From: Streptomyces xylophagus
Lineage (GTDB): Bacteria > Actinomycetota > Actinomycetes > Streptomycetales > Streptomycetaceae
Assembly (NCBI RefSeq): GCF_000716435.1
Contig: NZ_JNWO01000019.1
Coordinates: forward strand, 1-64,000
Length of the DNA stretch: 64,000 nt
Reading direction: 5' to 3'
The translations under genes were made by a program, and so were the position numbers. Every line of letters begins with the position of its first letter. The stretch's first letter is position 1. The notes under the pieces were generated by a model. That model did not search any database. It saw nothing but the letters and a program-made list of their open reading frames with translations, and had not been told where the DNA came from. Shown in pieces: positions 7,307 through 16,404 of the stretch.

Positions 7307-8293
7307 ATGAATCGTCCTGGCATGGGGTTCGCTCTTCGCTTCGACTTCCGCAACCCGGAGTCGGCCGGTACGTCCATGGCGGAGCGTTACGCGGCCGCCC
7401 TCGACATGGCCGAGTGGGCCGACGGGCTCGGCTGTACGCGGATCACCGTCTCCGAGCACCACGGTTCGGCGGACGGCTATCTGCCCAGCCCGGTCCAGAT
7501 GCTCGCGGCGATGGCCGCCCGCACGAAGCAAGTCCGTTTCCTCGTCGCCGCGTTGATCGCCCCTTTCCACGATCCGCTGCGCCTCGCCGAGGAGTTGACG
7601 GTCCTCGACAACATCAGCCGGGGGCGCGTCGATCTGATCGTCGCGGGTGGCTATGTGCGCGAGGAGTTCGACATGTTCGGCGTGCCGATGAACGAGCGGG
7701 CCAAGCGGGTCACCGAGGTGGTGACCACCCTCAAGTCGGCCTTCACCGGGGAGGAGTTCGGCTACCGGGGCCGGGCCGTGCGGGTCACGCCGGCGCCGTA
7801 CCGACCGGGCGGCCCCTCCGTCCTGCTCGGCGGCAGCAGTGAACCGGCGGCGCGCCGGGCCGCCCGGATCGCCGACGGGTTCGTCCCCTCGGTGCCCGAG
7901 GTGTGGGAGTACTACCGCGACGAGGTCGGCAAGCTGGGCCGTCCCGACCCCGGCCCCAGCCCGATCGGGCCGAACCAGGTGGTGGCCCTCGCCGAGGACC
8001 CCGACGACGGCTGGGAGCGCATGGCGCCGTTCTTCCTGCACGAGACCAACGCCTACGGCGAGTGGCAGGCCCAGGACGACGCGGCCTCACCCTTCCGTAC
8101 GGCCGACGGTCTGGCGGAGCTGCGGCGCGGCGATCAGTACCGGGTGCTGGCGCCCGAGCGGTTCGTGACGGAACTGAAGGCCGCGCCAAGCCCGTTCACC
8201 CAGTTCCATCCGCTGTGCGGGGGCATGCCGATGGATCTGGCGTGGTCGAGCCTGCGGCTGTTCGAGCGCGAGGTGCTGCCCGCCTTCGGCTAG
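7307..8293 (+). CDS. LLM class flavin-dependent oxidoreductase
   Basis: A 328-residue luciferase-like (TIM-barrel) monooxygenase. The N-terminal substrate-binding strand reads MGFALRFDFRNP, followed by ITVSEHHGS, the conserved E-H-H after the second strand, LAEELTVLDNISRGR and VAGGYVREEF, all typical of bacterial luciferase-like proteins using FMNH2 or F420H2. The substrate is unknown. ATG at 7307 is used; another ATG at 7322 is possible. No clear Shine-Dalgarno sequence remains because a perfect palindrome occupies that place, suggesting that repressor binding and translation initiation overlap. Confidence 0.85.
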   Translation: MNRPGMGFALRFDFRNPESAGTSMAERYAAALDMAEWADGLGCTRITVSEHHGSADGYLPSPVQMLAAMAARTKQVRFLVAALIAPFHDPLRLAEELTVLDNISRGRVDLIVAGGYVREEFDMFGVPMNERAKRVTEVVTTLKSAFTGEEFGYRGRAVRVTPAPYRPGGPSVLLGGSSEPAARRAARIADGFVPSVPEVWEYYRDEVGKLGRPDPGPSPIGPNQVVALAEDPDDGWERMAPFFLHETNAYGEWQAQDDAASPFRTADGLAELRRGDQYRVLAPERFVTELKAAPSPFTQFHPLCGGMPMDLAWSSLRLFEREVLPAFG

Positions 8294-8478
8294 CAGGCCG
8301 CGCGGCGCCTCTGGGAACTTCCTGGGAACCGGGGCGGACGCGGGCAGCCCCGCCCCCGTGACCTGCATCCGTTCCGCGCCGACTCTCAGAAACCTCCCAG
8401 AACCTCTCCGGAACCCGGCAATCGCGTGCGCCACCTTGTGCGGACGACGTCCCCGAAGCACTCCGGAGGGTTCCCGCG

Positions 8479-10056
8479 ATGCCCGTCTCCACATCCACGT
8501 CCACCAGGTCCCGTCCCGTTTCCACCCCCACGCCGGACGGCCCGGGAGCGAGCGCTCTCGAAGGCGCGGCGGCCGCGCTGTGCGGGCTCGTCGCGATGGC
8601 CGCCGTGGCATGGCTCGCGTTGTGGCTGATGGGCGCCGGTTCCGTCGGATCGCCGGGAACGATGGCAATGGCCCTGGCCGCCATGGCAGTTGGCGGGTCG
8701 GTGAGCGCGGGCTCCGCCATATCCGCTGGGGGTGCGGGCGGTTCGGGGTCGTTGGGCTCGATGCTGTCCGGGCTTCTCGGTGGCGGCGGGGGCGGAATGA
8801 GTCCGTCGATGAGCGGGGCGGCCGACATCACGCCGCTCGGCTTGACGCTCGTCGGGTCCGTGGTGCTGTGGCTGGTGTTCTCGCGGAGGTTGCGCCAACG
8901 ACCTGTCACCGTGCGTGAGTTGGGCGCTCGGGCGGCCGGTGCCGGAGCTGCGGCACTGATCGCGTTCGTCCTCGTGGCCACCCTCGCGCACGGCACGTTC
9001 AGCATGCCCGCGTCGGCGATGAGCAGCGGACTCGGCGGCGGGCAGAGCGCCGGGGCGGGCAGCGGCGGCGGTGTGCTCGGCGGGCTGTTCGGCGGCGGCA
9101 GCGCGTCGCAGGACACGACGATGTCGTACGACGTCCAGGTGGGCTCGACCGCGTTCGGCGCGCTGGTGTGGGTGGCCGTGGTGCTCGCCCTGGGGTGCCT
9201 GGTCAGCCGGCGGGTGCGGGTGCCGTTGGGCGGTGCGGTGGACCGGGTGCGGCCCGGGTGGGCGCCGAGTCTCTCGGCGGTCGTGCGCACGCTGCTGGTC
9301 CTGGTCGCCGTACCGATGGCGTTGGTGACGTTCGTGGGGGTGGTGGTCGGCGGCCGGGCCGGGACGGCGGCCGGTGGGGTGCTGCTGTTGGCGCCGAACG
9401 CGCTGGCGGTGTTCCTGAGCCTGGGCGTGGGATCGCCGTGGACGGCCGCGACGCACCCCGTGCGGAGCCAGGGCGGCAACCCCCTCGCCTCGCTGATGGG
9501 CGCCCTGGGCGGCGGACAGCAGGCCACCCCGCAGCAGCAGGACCGCACCGAGCACCTCAGGAGCCTTTCCGCCGGGGGCCGGCCGCTGTGGCTCGCGGCC
9601 CTCGCCGTGACCGCCGTCATCCTCCTGGCCTGCGCCTACGCTGCTGCGCGGAACACCGCCCCGGCCCACACGCTCCCGCCGCACCGCTACGACGGCCCGC
9701 TGGCCCGGCACCTCGGCATGGCCGAGCGGTTCGGACTCGTCACGGCGGTGGTCCTGGGCTCGGCGGCCTGGCTGGCGGGGGCGTCCGGGAACTTCGGCGT
9801 CAGCATGTTCGGCAGCGAAATGGGCGGTATGCGGGCCGAGTTGACCGGCAGCGTGCTGTGGACGGTGATGTTCGGGCTGCCGGCCGGCGGTCTGGCGGGC
9901 TTCCTGGCCGGCCTCCTGCGCACAGCGGACCTTTACGGAGGAATGACATCCCTCCGCCGTATTCTCGCGCGCAAGTCCCCGCTGTCCGTGTCCCCGCACG
10001 CCCCGGCGCCGGGCACCGATCCCGGCACCCTGGAGGCACCCCTTGGCAACCATTGA
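8479..10056 (+). CDS. Streptophobe-type polytopic membrane protein
   Basis: A 525-residue, strongly hydrophobic protein. About ten membrane segments alternate with loops rich in Gly, Ser and Ala (for example residues 75-115 and 180-215). It fits the streptomycete-specific hydrophobic family known as streptophobe; no catalytic motif or transporter signature is visible. GGAGGG lies about nine bases before the ATG. Its 3' end overlaps the start of the response regulator by 14 bases, so it forms an operon with the two-component system and may be sensed by or protect the kinase. The molecular role of the family is not established. Confidence 0.8.
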   Translation: MPVSTSTSTRSRPVSTPTPDGPGASALEGAAAALCGLVAMAAVAWLALWLMGAGSVGSPGTMAMALAAMAVGGSVSAGSAISAGGAGGSGSLGSMLSGLLGGGGGGMSPSMSGAADITPLGLTLVGSVVLWLVFSRRLRQRPVTVRELGARAAGAGAAALIAFVLVATLAHGTFSMPASAMSSGLGGGQSAGAGSGGGVLGGLFGGGSASQDTTMSYDVQVGSTAFGALVWVAVVLALGCLVSRRVRVPLGGAVDRVRPGWAPSLSAVVRTLLVLVAVPMALVTFVGVVVGGRAGTAAGGVLLLAPNALAVFLSLGVGSPWTAATHPVRSQGGNPLASLMGALGGGQQATPQQQDRTEHLRSLSAGGRPLWLAALAVTAVILLACAYAAARNTAPAHTLPPHRYDGPLARHLGMAERFGLVTAVVLGSAAWLAGASGNFGVSMFGSEMGGMRAELTGSVLWTVMFGLPAGGLAGFLAGLLRTADLYGGMTSLRRILARKSPLSVSPHAPAPGTDPGTLEAPLGNH

Positions 10057-10789
10057 GCGGGCAGGCCCGCCCATGTCCCGGCCCACCACCACGGACGTGA
10101 ACCTGCTGGTCGTCGACGACGAACCGACCGTACGAGAGCTGCTGTGCGCGGCGCTGCGGCACGCCGGGTTCACGGTCGCCGCGGCCGCCACCGGGCAGGA
10201 GGCGCTCGACGGGGCCCGCGAGGTCTCGCCGGATCTGGTCCTGCTGGACGTGATGCTCCCCGACATGGACGGCTTCGAGGTGATCCGGCGGCTGCGCGAG
10301 CAGCGCGGTGCCGCCTCCCGCTCGGGGCACATCCCGGTCGTGTTCCTCACCGCCCGTGACGCCACCCAGGACAAGATCGAGGGGCTGGTCCTCGGCGGCG
10401 ACGACTATGTCACCAAGCCCTTCGACCTCCAGGAGTTGATCGCCCGTATCGGCGCGGTACTGCGCCGCACGAGCGGCGATCCCTCGGCGCTGCTGCGGGT
10501 GGCCGACCTCGAACTCGACCCGGAGGGCGTCCAGACGACCCGTGCGGGCGAGCCGATACGCCTCTCGCCCACCGAATTCCGGCTGCTGCACTACCTGATG
10601 TCCAACGCCGGGCGCACGGTCGGCAAGGCACAGATCCTCGGGCGGGTGTGGGAGTACGACTTCGGCGGCGACACCGGCATCGTCGACACCTACATCAGCT
10701 ATCTGCGCCGGAAGCTGGACAACGGCGGGCCGAAACTGATCCACACCGTGCACGGCGTCGGCTACGTCCTGCGCGGGCCGCGGACATGA
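10043..10789 (+). CDS. OmpR/PhoB-type response regulator
   Basis: A 248-residue two-component regulator. The receiver domain (about 18-135) has the acidic pair DD at 25-26, phosphoacceptor Asp69 in LLLDVMLPDMDG and the conserved Lys in TKPFD. The C-terminal winged helix (about 150-245) includes LSPTEFRLLHYLMSNAG and YISYLRRKLD. TTG at 10043 is preferred because GGAGG sits about six bases upstream; ATG at 10073 lacks a site. It overlaps the streptophobe gene at its start and the kinase gene by four bases at its end, so all three are translationally coupled. The target genes are unknown. Confidence 0.92.
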   Translation: MATIERAGPPMSRPTTTDVNLLVVDDEPTVRELLCAALRHAGFTVAAAATGQEALDGAREVSPDLVLLDVMLPDMDGFEVIRRLREQRGAASRSGHIPVVFLTARDATQDKIEGLVLGGDDYVTKPFDLQELIARIGAVLRRTSGDPSALLRVADLELDPEGVQTTRAGEPIRLSPTEFRLLHYLMSNAGRTVGKAQILGRVWEYDFGGDTGIVDTYISYLRRKLDNGGPKLIHTVHGVGYVLRGPRT

Positions 10790-12396
10790 CCGTGAACCGG
10801 CGTCGCCCGCAGGCCATTTGGGCGCGGGCCTCGCTGCGCAGCCGGGTCCTGCTGCTGGCCGTGGTCCTGCTGACGGCCGGGTTCACCGCGTTCAGCCTGG
10901 TCACCGGCAACGCCCTGCGCTCGTACATGGCGGACCGCGTCGACGCCCAACTCCGGGCCTCCGCCCAGGTGTTCGCCCTGCTCCCGGCAACTGTGGCCAA
11001 GACGGGGACCGGTGGGAAACCGCCGCCCGGTCTCACCGACTTCAGCACGGAGGTGCTGGGCAACCCGGTCATCACGTATGTCACCAAGGACGGCAAGGTC
11101 GAGAGCAGTATCGACTCGCTCGCCGGCCCGAAACGCACCGAGGACGCGTCAGGCCCCGACCTGCCGACGCTGGACGCGTCCGCCGTCGCTGCCCGCGCGG
11201 GCAAGCCGTTCACCGTGGCCGGCACCTCGGGCGACACCCGGTGGCGGTCGATCGCCGTGCCCCGGATCACCGGCGCCAAGCTGCTGGGCGGCGGCACGCC
11301 GGGCAGCGTGATCGTGTCCGCGCCGATGAGCCAGGTGGACGGCACGGTGGACCGGATGTGGCACATCTACGAGACCACCGGGCTCGGCCTGCTCGTGGTG
11401 CTGGGGCTGGCCGGCTGGTTCGCGGTGCGTTCCGGGCTGCGCCCGCTGACCCGTATCGAGCAGACGGCCGCCGAGATCGCGGCCGGTGACCTGTCCCGCC
11501 GCGTCCCCGAACTGGCGGGCCCGCACACGGAGATGGGCCGGCTGGCCACCGCCCTGAACGGCATGCTCGCCCAGGTCGAGACCGCCTTCGCCGCCCGCGC
11601 CGAGTCCGAGGCGCGGATGACCCGCTTCGTCGCCGACGCCAGCCATGAGCTGCGTACCCCGCTGGCGGGCATCAAGGGCCTCACGGATCTGCACCGCATG
11701 GGCGCGCTCGCCGACCGTGAGGACATCGACGCGACGATGGCCCGCATCGCCCGGGAGTCGGACCGTCTCGCCCGGCTGGTGGAGGACATGCTGCTGCTGG
11801 CGCGCTTCGACGAGCAGTCGCTGAAGAAGGCCGATGCCGACACCGACACCGGCGGCGATGTGAGTGCGGTCGGGCGGATCGCTCCAGCCCTCGATCTGGC
11901 TCCCATGGACCTGCGCACCCTCGCCGCCGACGCGCTGCACGACGTACGGGCCCTGGACGCGAGCCGTCCCGTCACGCTCACCGGGCCTGACGGCGTGGGC
12001 ACCCCCGCCTCGGCCCCGGCCCTTGCCGACGAGGCGCGGCTCCGCCAGGTGGTCACCAACCTGGTCGGCAACGCGGTCGCCCACACCCCGGCCGGCAGCG
12101 CGATTCGGATCGGGGTCGGCACGGTCGGGGAGGAGGCGGTCCTGGAGGTGGCGGACGAGGGGCCCGGCCTCACACCGGCGCAGGCCGACCGTATCTTTGA
12201 ACGCTTCTACCGCGCCGACACCTCCCGCACCCGTGCCACGGGCGGTGCCGGTCTGGGGCTGGCCATCGTCGACTCCCTGGTCGGTGCGCACGGGGGACAG
12301 GTCGAGGTCCGCTCGACGCCCGGACGAGGGGCCACCTTCCGGGTCAGGCTGCCGCGCCATGCCGAACTGCCGTCGCCAGTGGGGTTGTTGGGGTGA
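10786..12396 (+). CDS. Membrane sensor histidine kinase
   Basis: A 536-residue kinase whose ATG overlaps the stop of its response regulator (ATGA). Membrane helices near residues 22-42 and 200-220 enclose an extracytoplasmic sensor loop of about 150 residues. A HAMP segment follows (RSGLRPLTRIEQTAAEIAAG). The phosphorylated His287 is in SHELRTPLAG. The ATPase domain shows the N box (VTNLVGNAVAHTP), DEGPGL and GGAGLGLAIV. It autophosphorylates and passes phosphate to the adjacent OmpR-type regulator. The signal is unknown, but the operon partner is a large membrane protein, pointing to an envelope cue. Confidence 0.92.
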   Translation: MTVNRRRPQAIWARASLRSRVLLLAVVLLTAGFTAFSLVTGNALRSYMADRVDAQLRASAQVFALLPATVAKTGTGGKPPPGLTDFSTEVLGNPVITYVTKDGKVESSIDSLAGPKRTEDASGPDLPTLDASAVAARAGKPFTVAGTSGDTRWRSIAVPRITGAKLLGGGTPGSVIVSAPMSQVDGTVDRMWHIYETTGLGLLVVLGLAGWFAVRSGLRPLTRIEQTAAEIAAGDLSRRVPELAGPHTEMGRLATALNGMLAQVETAFAARAESEARMTRFVADASHELRTPLAGIKGLTDLHRMGALADREDIDATMARIARESDRLARLVEDMLLLARFDEQSLKKADADTDTGGDVSAVGRIAPALDLAPMDLRTLAADALHDVRALDASRPVTLTGPDGVGTPASAPALADEARLRQVVTNLVGNAVAHTPAGSAIRIGVGTVGEEAVLEVADEGPGLTPAQADRIFERFYRADTSRTRATGGAGLGLAIVDSLVGAHGGQVEVRSTPGRGATFRVRLPRHAELPSPVGLLG

Positions 12397-12422
12397 GTAT
12401 CGGTGGTCGGTGGCTGTCGGCG

Positions 12423-13319
12423 TCAGGGGGTGGTGGATGTGACTCCGGCGTGCTCGGTGAGGACCTCGGTGAGTTGGCGGGTGGTCTGCTGTGCGACGCG
12501 GGGGTTGGTGGCCGCGTGGAACGTGTAGGCGTTCAGTCCGGTGGCCAGGGCCCAGCCCATGCCGCGGGTCCAGGTGGCGTCGTCCGGGCCGAGCGCTTCG
12601 CGGAAGAGCGGGCGGGTCGTGGCCGACAACAACGTGTAGGCGATGACCAGGTCGCAGGCGGGATCGCCCATGCCCAGGCCGCCGAAGTCGATGACGGCGG
12701 AGAGGTGGCCGTCGACGGTGAGCAGGTTGCCGGTGTGGAAGTCCCCGTGGCACCAGACCGGTTCGCGGTCCCAGGCGGGGGCCCGCAGCGCGTTGTCCCA
12801 GACCTCGGTCAGGGCGGCGGTGTCGAACACTCCGTCCACGGCCTCGATCGCCGCCCGCGTCGCGTGGTCGCGGTCGGCCAACGGGGCGCGGTTCAGCTCG
12901 GGGTGGGCTCCGGGGGCCAGCGTCCCGGCGGCGGGGATGCTCTGCAACTGCCGTAGAAAGTAAGCCAGTTGATGTGCGGTCGCGGCGGGATCGGCGAGGC
13001 TGTCCACGGTCGGTGTCGTGCCGTCGAGCCAGCGGGTGACGGACCAGTGCCACGGGTAACCGGGGCCCGGTGTGCCGAGCCCCAGCGGTTCCGGGACGGC
13101 CAGCGGCAGCCGAGGGGCCAGGCGCCGTAGCCAGGTGTGCTCCTTGGTGGCCTCCCCGTCCGCCCAGTCGCTCCGCGGCAGCCGTACGGTCATCGTCTCG
13201 CCGAGCCGGTAGATGACGTGATCCGAACCGGCGGGTTCCAGGAGGGTCAGCGGCAACGGGGCCCAGTGCGGAAACTGCGCGGCGAGCAGACGATGGACGA
13301 GCTCGGGGGTGATGGTCAT
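12423..13319 (-). CDS. APH-type phosphotransferase
   Basis: A 298-residue aminoglycoside-phosphotransferase-fold kinase. The catalytic loop CHGDFHTGNLL and the metal-binding IDFGGLGMGDPACDL are intact, and the N-lobe shows VIYRLGETMTVRLPR. Family members phosphorylate small molecules, including antibiotics and sugars; the substrate here is not predictable, and there is no evidence that it is a resistance gene. It converges on the histidine kinase gene with a 26-base gap. Its ATG at 13319 is preceded by GGGAAAG. Confidence 0.85.
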   Translation of the reverse strand: MTITPELVHRLLAAQFPHWAPLPLTLLEPAGSDHVIYRLGETMTVRLPRSDWADGEATKEHTWLRRLAPRLPLAVPEPLGLGTPGPGYPWHWSVTRWLDGTTPTVDSLADPAATAHQLAYFLRQLQSIPAAGTLAPGAHPELNRAPLADRDHATRAAIEAVDGVFDTAALTEVWDNALRAPAWDREPVWCHGDFHTGNLLTVDGHLSAVIDFGGLGMGDPACDLVIAYTLLSATTRPLFREALGPDDATWTRGMGWALATGLNAYTFHAATNPRVAQQTTRQLTEVLTEHAGVTSTTP

Positions 13320-13592
13320 CTTTCCCTTTCCCGGGGTGGTGAGTACCGGTCAAGGGTGGCAGCGGAGGGTACGGCGGTCTCGGGAATTACCGGCTGGGCG
13401 ATGGCAGTCGCATCCCACACGCCGCCGCCGCTCCTCCGGGACAGACGCCAAGTGGCCGTCCGGGGCGTCCGGTTGGGCGCGCTGAAGACCGGGACCCGGA
13501 TCACTGTCCGTCACCTCCGGGGAGGACTAGGCTGAGAGCACAGGCCCCGGCCCCCGGCAGTGACACTTCGCTCCGCTCCGGGGAGGCCCGCC

Positions 13593-13871
13593 GTGTTCGT
13601 TCTGCTCGTCGTCCTGATCGTGATCCTGTTCGGCCTCGGCTTCGTCAACGCCCTCTGGTGGGTGGCCGCGGTCGTACTGGTCTTCGCCGCCACCCGGCGC
13701 GGTCGCGGTGGTGGCGGTGGCTGGATCCGCGGTGACGGCTCCGATCTCCGTGACTACCGGGACTACGAGGACCGCCGTGACCGTCAGGACCGCTGGGACC
13801 GCCGCTACAGCCGCCGGCACCGGGCGCGGTGGAGGCGCGAGGACCGCAGGGACCGTGAACGTCGTGGGTGA
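13593..13871 (+). CDS. Small membrane protein with charged tail
   Basis: A 92-residue protein. Two hydrophobic helices fill residues 1-35 (VFVLLVVLIVILFGLGF and WWVAAVVLVFAATRR), followed by a Gly-rich link and a tail almost entirely of Arg, Asp, Tyr and Trp. GTG at 13593 is chosen over GTG at 13560 because GGGGAGG ends six bases upstream and the start falls directly at the first helix. It is similar in design to the short hydrophobic proteins common in Streptomyces. No function is assigned. The ANTAR gene follows after 21 bases and may share its transcript. Confidence 0.65.
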   Translation: MFVLLVVLIVILFGLGFVNALWWVAAVVLVFAATRRGRGGGGGWIRGDGSDLRDYRDYEDRRDRQDRWDRRYSRRHRARWRREDRRDRERRG

Positions 13872-13892
13872 CCGAGGAAACCGAGGAAACCG

Positions 13893-14303
13893 ATGAACCT
13901 GTGGGGAGCCAGAGCCGTGGCCCCGGCGGAGGCGGACCCGCCGGGCGGGGATGCCGTGGCCCTGCGTGCGGAGATCGGCCGGTTGCGGCGGACGCAGGCC
14001 GGCAGCGCGGTCGTAGAACAGGCCTGCGGGATTGTGATGGCCCTGGCACCCTGCACCCGGGAGCCGGCCAGGCATCTGCTGGAGGACATCGCCCGGCGGT
14101 GCAACACCAAGCTGCCGGACGTGGCGGCGGCCCTGGTCGCCACGTGGGAGGGCGAGCCGCTCTCCCGGCTGATGCAGCACGGGTTGCGGCACGCGCTGCG
14201 GCGGCTCTACGCGCAGGACCGGGAGGGCGGTTCACCCTCGGTACCGCCGACGTTCCCAGCGTCACCGGTCCCACCAGTCCCACCGGTGGTCCCGGTGGAC
14301 TAG
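13893..14303 (+). CDS. ANTAR-domain protein
   Basis: A 136-residue protein containing an ANTAR-type RNA-binding three-helix domain at about residues 27-90 (LRAEIGRLRR, VVEQACGIVMALAP, ARHLLEDIARRCNTKLPDVAAALV). ANTAR proteins bind paired hairpins in leader RNAs and prevent transcription termination. No receiver or GAF sensor domain is attached, so the input must come from elsewhere. The start lies after a repeated GAGGAAACC ribosome-binding segment. The C-terminal tail is Pro/Val repetitive. The RNA target is not identifiable here. Confidence 0.75.
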   Translation: MNLWGARAVAPAEADPPGGDAVALRAEIGRLRRTQAGSAVVEQACGIVMALAPCTREPARHLLEDIARRCNTKLPDVAAALVATWEGEPLSRLMQHGLRHALRRLYAQDREGGSPSVPPTFPASPVPPVPPVVPVD

Positions 14304-14438
14304 GGCCGGTCCGGGAGGAGTTCACCACCACGGCCTGCCCTACGGCCCCGATGCGGCCGGCGCACGCCAACTGGCGCGCCGCTGACGGCACCGGGCGCCG
14401 CGAGGTTTCAACTCGGCTTTACGGGCCACCCGTTGAAC

Positions 14439-14726
14439 ATGTCCAGACGCTACGGCGGAAGCCCCGCGGGGACGGCGATCTCCCTCATCGCCGACATCGC
14501 GGCACTGATCCTGATCCTGTGGATCGTTCTCTACCTGTTCGACGCCAACACCGCGAACAACACGGTCTCCTGGGTCCACGACGCGGCCAACTGGCTATCC
14601 GGCTGGTCGCACAACCTGTTCACCATCCACTCGGCGGACTGGCGCACCGTGGTCAACTACGGCCTGCCCGCCCTCCTTTACCTGTTCATCGGTCACGCGG
14701 TGGCCACCGGGGTCAACCGCTCCTAG
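14439..14726 (+). CDS. Small two-helix membrane protein
   Basis: A 95-residue protein with two predicted membrane helices (about 15-36, AISLIADIAALILILWIVLY, and 70-90, YGLPALLYLFIGHAVA) joined by a Trp- and Asn-rich extracytoplasmic segment. Codon use is normal for the genome, so it is a real gene even though its last 131 bases are antisense to the end of the convergent opine-dehydrogenase-like frame. ATG at 14439 is used; TTG at 14433 is the alternative. Its function is unknown. Confidence 0.7.
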   Translation: MSRRYGGSPAGTAISLIADIAALILILWIVLYLFDANTANNTVSWVHDAANWLSGWSHNLFTIHSADWRTVVNYGLPALLYLFIGHAVATGVNRS

Positions 14727-15884
14727 ACCGCCGGACCCCTGGACCTCGGGGCTGTGGGGGTACGCGGCCGACCGGTGCTGGAAGGAGAGGATCTTCGGGT
14801 TCTGGACGACACCGTCCCGGATCTCGATGGCCTTCCTGACCGTGACGTCGTCGTCCCATGCGGTGGGGCCGCTCATGACCTTGCGCAGGTAGGGCAGGAG
14901 CGCCTCGCTGATCTCCCAGGTGGCGGAGTCCCACAGGTGGGACGGGCTGTGGTCCACCGCGTAGTAGTGGCAGCCCGGACCCACCGTGGACATCGGGTCG
15001 TCGAAGCCGCTCGGCTTGGCCCAGGCGAAGCCCATGCCCTCGTCGCAGGCGACGTCGATGAAGAAGGTCCCCGGCTGGAACAGGGCGAGTTCCTCGTTGT
15101 TGACGAACATGAGCGGCGCGTCGGTGTCCTGGAGGACGCAGTTGACGACGATGTCGAACCCGGCGAGGTACTGCGCGAGCGGTACGGGCCCGAGTCCGGT
15201 GACCGCCTGGAGCCGCGTCGGATCGTCCTCCTGCTCCTCGAAGTGCCCCATCACGACCGACGGCATCGGCGAGGCCACCGCCGCGGCGGCACGCTGAGTG
15301 AGCACCGTGACGTCGGAGACCCCCATCGCGCCCAGGCCCGTGACGGCGCCGCGCGCGGTGGCGCCGAAGCTGATGACAACCGCGCGCAGACGGCGCCCGT
15401 AGCTGCCGGTCAGGCCGCCGAGCTGCAGGGCCTGCAGCACCGAGCAGTAGCCGGCGAGCTCGTTGTTCTTGTGGAACACGTGCACGCTGAAGGCGCCCGT
15501 GGACGTCCAGTGGTTCATGGCTTCCCAGGCGATCAGGGTCAGCCGTCGGTCGATGCCGATCTGCGTCATCTTCTCGTCCTGCACACAGTGCGGCCAGCCC
15601 CACAGCACCTGGCCCTCGCGCAGCTCCGCGAGGTCCTCGTGCATGGGCTTGGGCAGCAGCATGATGTCGCACTCGGCGACCAGTTGCTCACGGGAACGCA
15701 GTCCCGCCACAAGTGGTCGCAGCGCGTCGTCGGCGACGCCGAACCGTTCGCCGTATCCCTCTTCGAGGAAGATCCGCTCCCTTATGTCCGGGGCGATCCT
15801 GTCGAGGTGGCGGGGGTGCAGCGGCAGACGGAACTCGTTCTCCTTGCGGGAGGAGGAGAGTACTCCGAGACTCATCAGACTCAT
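14595..15884 (-). CDS. N5-(carboxyethyl)ornithine synthase / alanine dehydrogenase-like enzyme
   Basis: A 429-residue NAD(P)-linked enzyme of the alanine dehydrogenase/transhydrogenase superfamily, closest in pattern to N5-(carboxyethyl)ornithine synthase. Conserved parts include NEFRLPLHPRHL, DIMLLPKPMHED, WGWPHCVQDE, the dinucleotide-binding VVISFGATARGAV and DVACDEGMGFAW. The expected reaction is reductive condensation of a 2-oxo acid with an amino acid. Start at 15884 (MSLMSLG) removes an implausible upstream extension. The natural end appears to be near NPKILSFQHRSAAYPH. The frame then continues about 40 residues, antisense to the small membrane gene, before a stop, an unusual tail. Confidence 0.75.
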   Translation of the reverse strand: MSLMSLGVLSSSRKENEFRLPLHPRHLDRIAPDIRERIFLEEGYGERFGVADDALRPLVAGLRSREQLVAECDIMLLPKPMHEDLAELREGQVLWGWPHCVQDEKMTQIGIDRRLTLIAWEAMNHWTSTGAFSVHVFHKNNELAGYCSVLQALQLGGLTGSYGRRLRAVVISFGATARGAVTGLGAMGVSDVTVLTQRAAAAVASPMPSVVMGHFEEQEDDPTRLQAVTGLGPVPLAQYLAGFDIVVNCVLQDTDAPLMFVNNEELALFQPGTFFIDVACDEGMGFAWAKPSGFDDPMSTVGPGCHYYAVDHSPSHLWDSATWEISEALLPYLRKVMSGPTAWDDDVTVRKAIEIRDGVVQNPKILSFQHRSAAYPHSPEVQGSGGLGAVDPGGHRVTDEQVKEGGQAVVDHGAPVRRVDGEQVVRPAG

Positions 15885-16248
15885 GTGGGGCGGCTCATTT
15901 CCGACCGGACACGAGGCGCTCCGGCCTTGCCGTTCCCCGAGGGCGACGCCGAAACGGCTGACGGCGTGCGAGGTGCGCTCGGTAACGCCCACGTTACTCC
16001 TGTCCGGAAAGGCCGGATTCCACCGTCGACGTGCACGCCGGGCGGTCCGGCAATCCCTCGATCAGGTGACGGCCCCTTGCGCGGCTGATCGAACACCGCA
16101 CGGCGACCGCACCTCCCAGCGGCCCCTAGGGCGGCACCCACATCCTCGAACTTTCGTCCGACGATTCGCCCGCCCTCACCCGTGACGGCTACTTGATCAG
16201 GCACGTTCTTCAGGCGCCGAGTCACTCCGTCGACCGCAGGAGGTCGCC

Positions 16249-16404
16249 ATGAATCCCGTCCCCGTCCCCGCCCTCGCCCCGCTCGCGTTCGAACATCGCG
16301 CCACCTCGTTCGCGGTCCCGCTCCTGCCCGCGATGCGCAAGGTTGACGCCACGGCCGTCGCCCACGCGGATACGTCACGACGCGCACCGAGGTGGGGGGC
16401 ATGA
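16249..16404 (+). CDS. 51-residue orphan peptide, possible modified-peptide precursor
   Basis: A short gene with an almost ideal ribosome-binding site (AGGAGG, seven bases before ATG). The peptide begins MNPVPVPALAPLAFEH, continues ATSFAVPLLPAMRKVD and ends TSRRAPRWGA. It has no Cys, no signal peptide and no membrane helix. Its stop overlaps the ATG of the phosphotransferase gene (ATGA), which in turn overlaps the ABC exporter gene. A strongly translated small peptide coupled to a kinase-fold protein, an exporter and, nearby, a methyltransferase is the layout of a ribosomally made, modified and exported peptide. It could instead be a leader that only couples translation. No known precursor family is recognised. 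Confidence 0.6.
   Translation: MNPVPVPALAPLAFEHRATSFAVPLLPAMRKVDATAVAHADTSRRAPRWGA

Noticed and set aside
12423..13319. Aminoglycoside resistance gene
   Set aside because: The fold is right, but APH-like proteins are abundant in Streptomyces with many substrates; nothing here indicates resistance.
11149..13353. Very long open frame on the minus strand opposite the histidine kinase
   Set aside because: Its translation is Arg/Gly/His-rich shadow sequence, and the + strand kinase and minus-strand phosphotransferase explain the DNA fully.
16249..16404. Lanthipeptide or lasso precursor identity for the 51-residue peptide
   Set aside because: It has no Cys, few Ser/Thr, and no cyclase, dehydratase or lasso protease gene is nearby. 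Only a generic precursor role is left open.
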